In this document: positions 25,084 to 32,485 of the stretch, in pieces
Position numbering within the stretch: position 1 is the first letter of the stretch
Layout of the letters: each line of letters starts with the position of its first letter
Source: Chloroflexota bacterium
Lineage (GTDB): Bacteria; Chloroflexota; Anaerolineae; Aggregatilineales; Phototrophicaceae
Direction of reading: 5' to 3'
Length of the DNA: 64,000 nucleotides
Assembly (NCBI GenBank): GCA_026709625.1
Contig: JAPOSR010000041.1
Location: 1-64,000 of the forward strand
Translations under genes and position numbers: made by a program
The notes under the pieces: generated by a model
What the model was told of the DNA's origin: nothing
The model's database searches: none
Seen by the model: the letters and a program-made list of their open reading frames with translations, nothing else

Positions 25084-25695
25084 ATGAGCAACGGCATCAG
25101 CCACGGGCAAAAAGCCAAGCCCCGCGACCAGCAGAGCGCGGCGCTGCGCCTGAAAAACAACCGCCTGGGGATGAACATCTTCCAGGTCAGTTGGATCATG
25201 GTTTTCTTCGCTTTGATCGTGGTCAATTGGCAGCTGCGATTCAGCTATGCGCAATGGCCGCCGGTTGGCGTGACGCCTTTCGAGCCGCTGCTGCCCAGCC
25301 TGGCGACATTGGCGCTGCTTGGCAGCTCGTTTTTTGCGCAGCGCGGCTTGGCAGCTTTTCGCAGCGCAGAGATTAAGGACTTTGCGCTTTGCTGGCGACT
25401 GACGATGACCTTGGGCATCGTCTTCATGGCTTTGATTGCACGCGAGTTTGCGATGGTTTCGGCAGCGGCGCTGGCCACCCAGTATGGAGTGACCATGCGT
25501 TTGATGACCGGTTTTCACATTGTGCATGCGCTGGTGATCGTAGGCATAATGCTGGCGGTGTATCGTCGAGCCGGCGCAGGCGCGTATCGTGGCGGCGAGG
25601 CGGCCGGTTGGGCCGTGGAAGGCGCCGCCAAGCTGTGGCATTTTGTCACAGTCGCCTGGATGTTGTTTTATTTGGTGCTCTACTGGCTGCGCTGA
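25084..25695 (+). CDS. Subunit III-like heme-copper oxidase membrane protein
   Basis: 203 residues with about five helices. The C-terminal two-thirds follow the COX3 pattern: GIVFMALIAREFAMV, MRLMTGFHIVHALVIVGIML and LWHFVTVAWMLFYLVLYWL, compare TGFHxxHVxxG and WHFVDxxW of subunit III. The hydrophilic N-terminus is rich in Lys and Gln. A second, more typical coxC lies two genes downstream, so this is a divergent extra copy within the operon. Confidence 0.7.
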   Translation: MSNGISHGQKAKPRDQQSAALRLKNNRLGMNIFQVSWIMVFFALIVVNWQLRFSYAQWPPVGVTPFEPLLPSLATLALLGSSFFAQRGLAAFRSAEIKDFALCWRLTMTLGIVFMALIAREFAMVSAAALATQYGVTMRLMTGFHIVHALVIVGIMLAVYRRAGAGAYRGGEAAGWAVEGAAKLWHFVTVAWMLFYLVLYWLR

Positions 25696-25763
25696 AAGAA
25701 TAAGGCTGCCACAGCGACACGGTGTTTGACGATTGGCGTCTGTGGCGACAGGAGCGACAAACG

Positions 25764-26771
25764 ATGGACAAACCAGGGATGACACGGGCGATACCAGCGA
25801 TGATGGTGGGCTTCATCGGCTCGCTGGCTTTTGTCTACGCCACCCGTGTTCTGCAAAATATGGACCCCGTGTGGATGAATGCCGAAACCAGCGAAGGCGC
25901 GCAGGTGGGCTTGGTCTTGGCGGCATTTGTCTCCATGGCGACCTTTATGTGGGGCGTCGGCGCTTTCGACCCCAAGATGAGCGAACATGGCGAACACGCG
26001 CATGAAGCAGACGAGAGCGCGCCCGAAAAAGACTTTGCCTTGCGCACAACAGGCGGCGTATTCGGCGCGGGCAAATGGTGCTGGGATCTGGCTTGGCGCA
26101 TCATCAACGACTCGCCCAAGCCGATGCGCTTCCCCTACCTGAATGTTGGTTTCTTGCTGCTGCGCTGGTTGGTCAATGTACTCTGGTTTGTCATTTGGCT
26201 GGGCATATTTGGCGGCTGGCGCTTCTTCTTGGGCGCGGTCGCGGGCTTGCCGGGCACAATCGGCGTCATTTTGATGAGCCTGTCCTGCTTGGGGCAGACA
26301 GTCGCTTTTTATGCCGGGCAACTCTTCTTGGTCTTGACGCTGGCGGTTATAACCACGATCGTGCTGTTTACGGTGGCGCTCCTGCCCCACGGCTTGAGCT
26401 TGCAGATCGCCCACGAGCCCAACGCGGACTTTGCCGCCAATGGCTTTGGCGATTTCATTATCCCTATCCAGGAAGTTCTGGGGCTGGTCTTGCCACCCGA
26501 CGACTTTGCCAACCAGACGATCGCAGGCACAAGCCAATTCACTGTGCTGCTGGGCTTCATTTTGATCATCTTTGTTTCGCTGGCGCTGGCGACGGGTGGC
26601 ATCGCTGTCTTCTTTTATTTGGCGCATCGTGGCGTGCGCGAGGCAAAAGACATCGACCCGACCGATGGCCAGCGAACACAGATTCTGCCCATCCGCGAGA
26701 CCGGCAAGATCGCTGGTGGCGTGGCTGCCGTCATCCGAGCCGTGCCGCGGGCTATCGGCTATCAAAAGTAA
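25764..26771 (+). CDS. Uncharacterised multi-pass membrane protein of the cox operon
   Basis: 335 residues from ATG 25764 (AGGAG nine bases upstream; an earlier GTG at 25722 has no such site). Helices at about 8-30, 40-65, 135-165, 170-195, 200-230 and 270-300. Between the second and third lies a His/Glu-rich loop (EHGEHAHEADESAPEKDF). No family recognised. Its place between two subunit III-like genes suggests an accessory or assembly role in the oxidase. Confidence 0.65.
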   Translation: MDKPGMTRAIPAMMVGFIGSLAFVYATRVLQNMDPVWMNAETSEGAQVGLVLAAFVSMATFMWGVGAFDPKMSEHGEHAHEADESAPEKDFALRTTGGVFGAGKWCWDLAWRIINDSPKPMRFPYLNVGFLLLRWLVNVLWFVIWLGIFGGWRFFLGAVAGLPGTIGVILMSLSCLGQTVAFYAGQLFLVLTLAVITTIVLFTVALLPHGLSLQIAHEPNADFAANGFGDFIIPIQEVLGLVLPPDDFANQTIAGTSQFTVLLGFILIIFVSLALATGGIAVFFYLAHRGVREAKDIDPTDGQRTQILPIRETGKIAGGVAAVIRAVPRAIGYQK

Positions 26772-26786
26772 AGCGAGAGACAGAGC

Positions 26787-27422
26787 ATGGCACAACTGAC
26801 AGCCGACCAGCTTGCAGCGTCAGTCCATGATGATCATGGGCATATGAGCGTCGAAGACAGCAACAACAACCTCAAGCTGGGTGTTTGGCTCTACCTAGCA
26901 TCAGAAGTCGTCATCTTCTCCATCATGATCGTTGGCTATGTGCTGCTGCGCATCAACGAGCCGGACATTGTTGCCGAGGCCCACGAACAGCTCGGCGTCG
27001 GGCTGGTGACCGCCAATACCTTCGTTTTGCTGGCCAGCAGCTTCTTCATGGTCATGGGCTTGCGCGCCATGCAGCAGGGCAACCGCGCTGGCATGCTGCG
27101 CTGGATCGGGCTGACGGCGCTGGGTGGCATCGTCTTCCTCGGCGGGCAATACATCGAATACCGAGAGCTTTCGCACCTGGGCATCGTGCTGGGTTACGAT
27201 CTGGAATCGCAGTGGAGCACTTTGGGCATGCGCTTCTATGCGCCGACCTTCTTTCATGGCGCGCATGTTTTTGTGGGCGTGCTGTGGGCGCTGGAAGTGC
27301 TGCGGCGCGGCACGAAAGGCCGTTATGACCACAACCCAATTGGCATTGAGATGTTCGGCTTATACTGGCACTTTGTCGATGTCGTCTGGATTATGCTGTT
27401 CACGCTGATATACCTGGTTTAG
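26787..27422 (+). CDS. coxC: Cytochrome c oxidase subunit III
   Basis: 211 residues, five helices. LGVWLYLASEVVIFSIMIVG matches the start of prokaryotic COX3/CyoC; GGQYIEYRELSHLG, APTFFHGAHVFVGVLWALEV and GLYWHFVDVVWIMLFTLIYL are the diagnostic segments. Supports stability of subunit I and proton uptake. Fifth gene of the operon. Confidence 0.93.
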   Translation: MAQLTADQLAASVHDDHGHMSVEDSNNNLKLGVWLYLASEVVIFSIMIVGYVLLRINEPDIVAEAHEQLGVGLVTANTFVLLASSFFMVMGLRAMQQGNRAGMLRWIGLTALGGIVFLGGQYIEYRELSHLGIVLGYDLESQWSTLGMRFYAPTFFHGAHVFVGVLWALEVLRRGTKGRYDHNPIGIEMFGLYWHFVDVVWIMLFTLIYLV

Positions 27423-27432
27423 GAGCCGCACC

Positions 27433-27813
27433 ATGGCGCAAGCGACGCATCAAGACGATGGGCATCACAGCAATACTGTCAGACTGCTGGGCAGGCAGAT
27501 CACAGTCGAAGGCGGCGTCTACACGGTTGTCTTTGTCGCTTTGGCGATTTTGACAGTCATCGAAGTGATCAGCGCTGAGGGCTTGAAGGGCGCGATTCAC
27601 GATTTCCCGGACGCCGCCGCGACGCTGGAAGCCATCAAAGCCGCCATATTGCTCATCATCGCCGTCATCAAATCTACGTTGGTCATCTGGTTCTACATGC
27701 ACCTGCGCGATGAAAAGCCGCTGCTGGCTGTCGTGCTGCTGCTGCCGCTGCTCATCGCGGGCTTGTCGATCCTCTACCTGCTGGCCATCCCGCCAGGCGG
27801 CTACAGCTTGTGA
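27433..27813 (+). CDS. Cytochrome c oxidase subunit IV (prokaryotic COX4/CyoD type)
   Basis: 126 residues with three helices (YTVVFVALAILTVIEVIS, ILLIIAVIKSTLVIWFYMHL, LAVVLLLPLLIAGLSILYLL). The VIKSTLVIWFYMHLRDE motif is typical of the family. Ten bases after coxC; last gene of the cox operon. Confidence 0.88.
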   Translation: MAQATHQDDGHHSNTVRLLGRQITVEGGVYTVVFVALAILTVIEVISAEGLKGAIHDFPDAAATLEAIKAAILLIIAVIKSTLVIWFYMHLRDEKPLLAVVLLLPLLIAGLSILYLLAIPPGGYSL

Positions 27814-27864
27814 TGCCGCGCTGACACCCACTGCCAGGACAAAAAGCGGGCATTGCGTTGCCTG

Positions 27865-27873
27865 TGTTATAGT
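27865..27873 (+). promoter_or_regulatory. Extended -10 promoter of the Uma2 pair
   Basis: TGTTATAGT: TGn followed by TATAGT, about 30 bases before the ATG at 27903, which has GGGAGG as ribosome binding site. No -35. Confidence 0.45.
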
Positions 27874-27902
27874 TGGCTGCAAGTCCATGCGGGAGGCTGA
27901 AC

Positions 27903-28514
27903 ATGGCAGTCAGCGAGTTGTCGCGCGTCAAAACAAAGACCTATACCATCGATGATGTCTGGGCTATGGAATGCGACCCCGTCAACGAAGGACGCTACTT
28001 CTATCTGATTGACGGCGAACTGCGCGAGGAGCCCATGCCAAATTGGACTCATACGGAACTGGCAGCGCTCATCGCCCATCTGCTTCTGCGCTATGTCATG
28101 CCGCGCAAACTTGGCTCGGTCAATGTTGAATTCAGCGCGCATCCGCCTGACTCACGACATACACTGCTAGTACCTGATGTAGCTTTTACCCGTGCCGAAC
28201 GAGTGCCGGTTCCGAGACCCAAAGGTTATGCGCCGCTTTTCCCCGATATCGCTGTTGAGATCAAATCCCCCAGCAACAGCATGGCGCAGCTGCGGCGAAA
28301 AGCGCGCACTTATCTACAGCATGGCGCGACACTCGTGTGGCTGGTCTTGCCCGAGCAGAGCGCAGTCGAAGAATGGCAGGTGGGTGATGATGGGAAATTG
28401 CGGCACAGGCTTGTCGAACGCGCCGGAGCGCTGGACGGCGGGACGGCTCTGCCCGGCTTTGAACTGGCGCTGAGCGAGATCTTCCCGCAAACTGACAAAC
28501 ACAGGGGCGGCTGA
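27903..28514 (+). CDS. Uma2 family PD-(D/E)XK protein, copy 1
   Basis: 203 residues from ATG 27903 (GGGAGG upstream). Uma2/DUF820 is a family of predicted restriction-endonuclease-fold proteins often amplified in Cyanobacteria and Chloroflexota, role unknown. Visible nuclease-fold residues: LLVPDVAF (Asp) and DIAVEIKSPSN (ExK). The next gene is a tandem paralogue two bases downstream, nearly identical at the DNA level at both ends but diverged in the middle. Confidence 0.88.
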   Translation: MAVSELSRVKTKTYTIDDVWAMECDPVNEGRYFYLIDGELREEPMPNWTHTELAALIAHLLLRYVMPRKLGSVNVEFSAHPPDSRHTLLVPDVAFTRAERVPVPRPKGYAPLFPDIAVEIKSPSNSMAQLRRKARTYLQHGATLVWLVLPEQSAVEEWQVGDDGKLRHRLVERAGALDGGTALPGFELALSEIFPQTDKHRGG

Positions 28515-28516
28515 AC

Positions 28517-29134
28517 ATGGCAGTCAGCGAGTTGCCGCGCGTCAAAACAAAGACCTATACCATCGATGATGTCTGGGCTATGGAATGCGACCCCGTCAAC
28601 GAAGGACGCTACTTCTATCTGATTGACGGGGAATTGCTTGAGGAGCCCATGCCAAATTGGACTCACGCTAAATTGGCGATGCTAATCGGCCATCTTTTGC
28701 TGAGCTATGTCAGACCTCGCAAACTCGGCGAGGTTACAGTCGAACCAGGCATGCATCCTCAACATTCCCGGCACACGCTGCTTATGCCTGATATTGCCTT
28801 CCTTCGCTATGACCGACTGCCCGACTCGCCACCTGAAGTCTATATGCCTACCATGCCCGATATCGCTGTTGAGATCAAATCCCCCAGCAACAGCATGGCG
28901 CAGCTGCGGCGAAAAGCGCGCACTTATCTACAGCATGGCGCGACACTCGTGTGGCTGGTCTTGCCCGAGCAGAGCGCAGTCGAAGAATGGCAGGTGGGTG
29001 ATGATGAGAAATTGCGGCGCAGGCTTGTCGAACGCGCCGGAGCGCTGGAAGGCGGGACGGCTCTGCCCGGCTTTGAACTCAAACTGAGTCTGCTTTTTCC
29101 ACCAGACGACAACGGAGAAGACCATGCCAGTTGA
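28517..29134 (+). CDS. Uma2 family PD-(D/E)XK protein, copy 2
   Basis: 205 residues. Shares its first 45 or so codons and the segment from DIAVEIKSPSN through EEWQVGDD almost base for base with copy 1, while residues about 50-110 differ substantially (MHPQHSRHTLLMPDIAF against AHPPDSRHTLLVPDVAF). Catalytic-type residues are retained (PDIAF, EIK). It overlaps the start of osmC by 11 bases. Confidence 0.88.
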   Translation: MAVSELPRVKTKTYTIDDVWAMECDPVNEGRYFYLIDGELLEEPMPNWTHAKLAMLIGHLLLSYVRPRKLGEVTVEPGMHPQHSRHTLLMPDIAFLRYDRLPDSPPEVYMPTMPDIAVEIKSPSNSMAQLRRKARTYLQHGATLVWLVLPEQSAVEEWQVGDDEKLRRRLVERAGALEGGTALPGFELKLSLLFPPDDNGEDHAS

Positions 29135-29549
29135 AATCACTTTGGGCGAGGGAACACGCGCGACAATCCGCATCCGCAGACACGAATGGCATGCCGACGA
29201 GCCTCTGGAAGCTGGCGGCAGCGACACCGGACCCACACCCGGCGAGATGATGCTGGGCGCGCTCGGCTCGTGCATGGCCATCACTTGCCGCCTCTATGCC
29301 GAGCGCAAAGGCTGGGATTTGCAAGGGGTGGATGTGGCGCTGGATTATGAGCGCTTCCGCGGACGCGACTATCCCGCGCACACCGGCGATGATCTGTTTG
29401 TGCACGAAATCCGCGAGGCGCTGGTTTTCCGTGGCGATCTGGATGAGAAGCAGCTGGCGCGGCTGCGCGATATTGCCAGCAAATGCCCGGTGCACCGACT
29501 GTTAGACTATCCAACCTATTTTGTCAATCTTGCGCTGGGCGAAGAATAG
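29124..29549 (+). CDS. OsmC family peroxide reductase-like protein
   Basis: 141 residues. GGSDTGPTPGEMMLGALGSCMAITCRLYAERKG is the OsmC core with a conserved Cys in the GSC motif; the second family Cys is in ASKCPVHRLL. Predicted to reduce organic hydroperoxides or bind thiol-related ligands. Overlaps the second Uma2 gene. Confidence 0.9.
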   Translation: MPVEITLGEGTRATIRIRRHEWHADEPLEAGGSDTGPTPGEMMLGALGSCMAITCRLYAERKGWDLQGVDVALDYERFRGRDYPAHTGDDLFVHEIREALVFRGDLDEKQLARLRDIASKCPVHRLLDYPTYFVNLALGEE

Positions 29550-29651
29550 CCGCGCCATTCACATGCTTTGTATGCGCCAGGCGCAAGATAAGATCGTTCA
29601 ATGCCTGAGCAAGATCAGCCAGCTTGTTGATCATCGAGAACCGAGATTGGC

Positions 29652-30179
29652 TCATCTGCGGTGGGCGCGGATCCAACCGCCGCGTATAAACTCGGAATGT
29701 TCCACCGTCACAAAAGCATCTGGCTTGATCGTGTGAATGATGCGGATGACCTGCGGCAAGTCGCGCCGATGCGCAATGATGCGCAGTTCTTCGACCTCGC
29801 CATGCGCGCCCTTGCCCATGATCTCAGTCACGCCATGCCCAGCCTCGCGCAGCGCCAAGGCCATGGCCTGCGCTGTTTCGCGCGAGGCGATGGCGGTTAT
29901 GCATTCGTAGGCTTTGACAAAGCGGTTTTCCACCTGTACGCCGACGAGACCGCCAACCGCGAAACCCAGCACATAAGCCACCAGCTTGGGCAAATTCTCC
30001 AGATCGGTAATAACTTGACCAGCCGTATACGCAAAGAGCAGCGACTCCAACGAAGCGAATCCAAAGCTCCAAGCGCGCCGTCCCCGCGAAACCAGGATGA
30101 GCCGCACTGTGCCGATCACATTGTTGCCGACGCGCAGCAGAAAGATGAAGAGCGGAATCGCTAGCGATTCAATAGGCAT
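29652..30179 (-). CDS. UPF0316 (DUF2179/DUF5698) membrane protein
   Basis: 175 residues: three helices (IPLFIFLLRVGNNVIGTVRL, FGFASLESLLFAYTAGQV, KLVAYVLGFAVGGLVGVQVE) and a cytoplasmic DUF2179-like domain ending DAFVTVEHSEFIRGG. RVGNNVIGTVR and YVLGFAVGG are family signatures. Function unknown. Convergent with osmC; divergent from rsmA. Confidence 0.85.
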   Translation of the reverse strand: MPIESLAIPLFIFLLRVGNNVIGTVRLILVSRGRRAWSFGFASLESLLFAYTAGQVITDLENLPKLVAYVLGFAVGGLVGVQVENRFVKAYECITAIASRETAQAMALALREAGHGVTEIMGKGAHGEVEELRIIAHRRDLPQVIRIIHTIKPDAFVTVEHSEFIRGGWIRAHRR

Positions 30180-30297
30180 GGTGGGCGCATTCGTGCCTGT
30201 GCAATGCCCCCAGTGTAGCAGAAACTGAATGCGCCACAGACACCCGCCCTACCCAGAAGCGCGCGCCTGTGGTCAACTGTTAAGCTGAGGTGAGGCC

Positions 30298-31134
30298 ATG
30301 TCGCAGAGCCCAAAAGCGCTGCTTGAACAATATCGGGTGCTGCCCAAAAAGAGCTTGGGCCAGCATTTCATGCACGATCCCGGCACGCTGGCGAAACTGG
30401 TCGCGGCTGCCGAAATCACAGCGGCGGACACAGTGGTCGAAGTTGGCGCTGGCACCGGCTCGTTGACAGCATGGCTGGCGGCGCAAGCCCGGCAGGTCTA
30501 TGCCATCGAAGTGGATGCGCGCTTGCAGCCTGTTCTGGAAGACCGCTTTGACGATGCAGACAATGTCTATCTCGTCTTCGGCGACATCCTCAAGCTGGAC
30601 ATTGCGGCACTGCTGGGCGCGGGCGACTATGTCGTGGTGGCAAATGTGCCCTATTATATCAGCAGTGCCATCATCTGGCATTTTATCGAGTCGCGATTGC
30701 CGCCACGCCGGCTGGCGCTGACCATGCAATACGAAGTTGCCGAGCGCATCGCGGGGGCAAAGAGCGCGCAGAACCTGCTATCGATGGCGGCGCAGTTTTA
30801 TGGAAAGGCGCGCATCATCGGCAAGCTGAGCCCGGCGGTATTCGTGCCGCGCCCGCGCATCGACAGCGCCATCGTGCGCATCGACACGCATGCTCAGCCA
30901 CCAGTAGATGTGCCGGGAGCAGCCGCTTTCTTCCGCGTGCTGCGAGCCGGCTTCAGCCAAAAACGCAAACAGCTGAAGAACTCGCTTGCCAGCGGCTTGA
31001 GTATTAAAGCGGCGGCGGCGGGACGTTTGCTGCGCCAGGCGGATATCGACCCGCAGCGGCGCGCCGAGACCCTGTCGCTGAATGAATGGGCGCGCCTGAC
31101 GCGAGCAGTTCATGGCGATAAACGCGACTCTTGA
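30298..31134 (+). CDS. rsmA: 16S rRNA (A1518/A1519-N6) dimethyltransferase
   Basis: 278 residues. KKSLGQHFMHDPGTLAKLV, SAM motif VVEVGAGTGSLTAWLA, VYAIEVDARLQPVLEDRF and catalytic NVPYYISSAIIWHFIE are those of KsgA/RsmA. It dimethylates two adenosines in helix 45 late in 30S assembly. GAGGTGAGG upstream of the ATG serves as binding site. Confidence 0.95.
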   Translation: MSQSPKALLEQYRVLPKKSLGQHFMHDPGTLAKLVAAAEITAADTVVEVGAGTGSLTAWLAAQARQVYAIEVDARLQPVLEDRFDDADNVYLVFGDILKLDIAALLGAGDYVVVANVPYYISSAIIWHFIESRLPPRRLALTMQYEVAERIAGAKSAQNLLSMAAQFYGKARIIGKLSPAVFVPRPRIDSAIVRIDTHAQPPVDVPGAAAFFRVLRAGFSQKRKQLKNSLASGLSIKAAAAGRLLRQADIDPQRRAETLSLNEWARLTRAVHGDKRDS

Positions 31135-31188
31135 CTTATGATGTGGCTATGAACAGGCGAGTTGAACAGGCAGACGGGGAGAAACATA

Positions 31189-31725
31189 ATGAGCGCGGAA
31201 ATAACGACATTGGGCGGTGGCTGCTTTTGGTGCATCGAAGCGATTTACAACCAGCTAAACGGAGTTGAGTCGGCGATATCAGGCTATATGGGCGGGCATG
31301 TCGAAAACCCAAGCTATGAGCAGGTCTGCGGCAAGATGACGGGACATGCCGAAGTCGTGCAGGTCACTTTTGACAGCGAGGTGGCGAGTTTTCAAGATAT
31401 CTTGAATATCTTTTTCACTGTGCATGATCCCACCACACCCAACCGGCAGGGGCCAGATATCGGTCCGCAGTATCGCTCTGGCATCTGGTATCACAGCGAG
31501 GAGCAGCGAAAAATCGCCGAGGCGACGATCCAACGGCTTGATGAAGAAGGCATTTATAGCAGCAAGATCGTCACAGAAGTGAGCCCAGCCGGCACATTTT
31601 GGGTCGCTGAGGCTTATCATCAGGGCTATTTCCTCAACAATTCGCGGCAGGGCTACTGCGCTTATGTGGTCGCCCCCAAGGTAGCCAAGTTCCGCAAGCA
31701 GTACTTCGACCGCCTCAAAGCTTGA
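31189..31725 (+). CDS. msrA: Peptide-methionine (S)-S-oxide reductase
   Basis: 178 residues from ATG 31189 (GGGGAG upstream; the frame is open to 31162). Active site GCFWCIEAIY with the nucleophilic Cys, GYMGGHVENPSYEQVCGKMTGHAEVV, and FWVAEAYHQGYF. Repairs oxidised methionine. No C-terminal MsrB domain. Confidence 0.94.
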   Translation: MSAEITTLGGGCFWCIEAIYNQLNGVESAISGYMGGHVENPSYEQVCGKMTGHAEVVQVTFDSEVASFQDILNIFFTVHDPTTPNRQGPDIGPQYRSGIWYHSEEQRKIAEATIQRLDEEGIYSSKIVTEVSPAGTFWVAEAYHQGYFLNNSRQGYCAYVVAPKVAKFRKQYFDRLKA

Positions 31726-31790
31726 GCAGGAGCAAGGCGGTGCCGCGCCTTTCTCAGAAAAAACGGGCGACGCCAGCCTCCTTGGCCAGC

Positions 31791-31823
31791 AAAAAAGTCC
31801 CCCCAATGGCGATTGAGGGGACT
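31791..31823 (-). terminator. Intrinsic terminator of hsp20
   Basis: A hairpin at 31796-31823 (stem AGTCCCC with GGGGACT, extended by CAAT/ATTG, loop GGCG) followed on the minus strand by six T residues (31791-31796). It lies 22 bases beyond the hsp20 stop. It is the only clear rho-independent terminator I see in the window. Confidence 0.8.
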
Positions 31824-31844
31824 CCGATTGCTGGCTGGATGCGG

Positions 31845-32285
31845 CTAGCTCGCGCTGCCCATCGCGCTGACGGGGATCTGCCGCGGGGTGTGCGCCTGGG
31901 CCTTGGGCAGGCTGATGATCAGCACGCCGTCTTCTAGGCTGGCGCTGACAGCGTCGCCATCGACGATGCCCGGGAAGCGCAGGCTGCGGCTGAACTTGCC
32001 GGCGCGGCGCTCGCGGATGAGCCACTTGCCGTCTTCGCTCTGCGGCGCGCTGGTGGTCTCGCCACTGATGGTCAGCACATCTTCGTGAATGCTGACATCG
32101 ATGTCATCCAACTTGACGCCGGGCAGGTTGGCTCGCAGTGTATAGTCAAGGGCAGTTTCTTCGACATCCAGCGCCAGCCCCAAGGGGAGGTTGGCGAATT
32201 CACTGCGGACTCCCAGATATGGGCGGGCATCTTGCATCAGGCGGTCAACCATGCGAAAGTAGGGATTGCGTGTGCGGTACAACAT
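31845..32285 (-). CDS. Hsp20/alpha-crystallin small heat shock protein
   Basis: 146 residues. The alpha-crystallin domain spans about 40-135: DYTLRANLPGVKLDDIDVSI, EDVLTISGETTSA, FSRSLRFPGIVDGDAVSASLEDGVLIISLPKAQ (the conserved A-x-x-x-n-GVL motif). Holdase chaperone. AAGGAG precedes the ATG. Own terminator downstream and three 22-bp spaced boxes upstream; no complete CIRCE element. Confidence 0.93.
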   Translation of the reverse strand: MLYRTRNPYFRMVDRLMQDARPYLGVRSEFANLPLGLALDVEETALDYTLRANLPGVKLDDIDVSIHEDVLTISGETTSAPQSEDGKWLIRERRAGKFSRSLRFPGIVDGDAVSASLEDGVLIISLPKAQAHTPRQIPVSAMGSAS

Positions 32286-32336
32286 GATCTTGTCTCCTTC
32301 GTTGCTTTCTTAACTTGCACTCAGGATAGACGCGCT

Positions 32337-32386
32337 GCATAAGAGAAAGAAAAGCGCCGCATAAACACAGCAAAAGAAGCGCATAA
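32337..32386. promoter_or_regulatory. Three GCATAA boxes at 22-bp period upstream of hsp20
   Basis: GCATAA at 32337-32342, 32359-32364 and 32381-32386, exactly 22 bases apart (two helical turns). The bases between share an AAAAG core, so this is a degenerate 22-bp tandem repeat. It is 50-100 bases upstream of hsp20 and about 55 bases before the hyuA region, placed for a cooperative regulator binding one face of the DNA. Confidence 0.5.
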
Positions 32387-32485
32387 GCAACATGTTAGCG
32401 GACAGCGCCAGCGCATATTCAGTTTGGGGAAGCCGGCGGCATGATGGCGCAGTCATATGATCGAGCAAGGCAGCAGGATGGGACG

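Noticed and set aside
32281..32340. Possible CIRCE element upstream of hsp20 (CTTGCACTC)
   Set aside because: Only a half-site resembling the CIRCE left arm is present; no complementary arm nine bases away.
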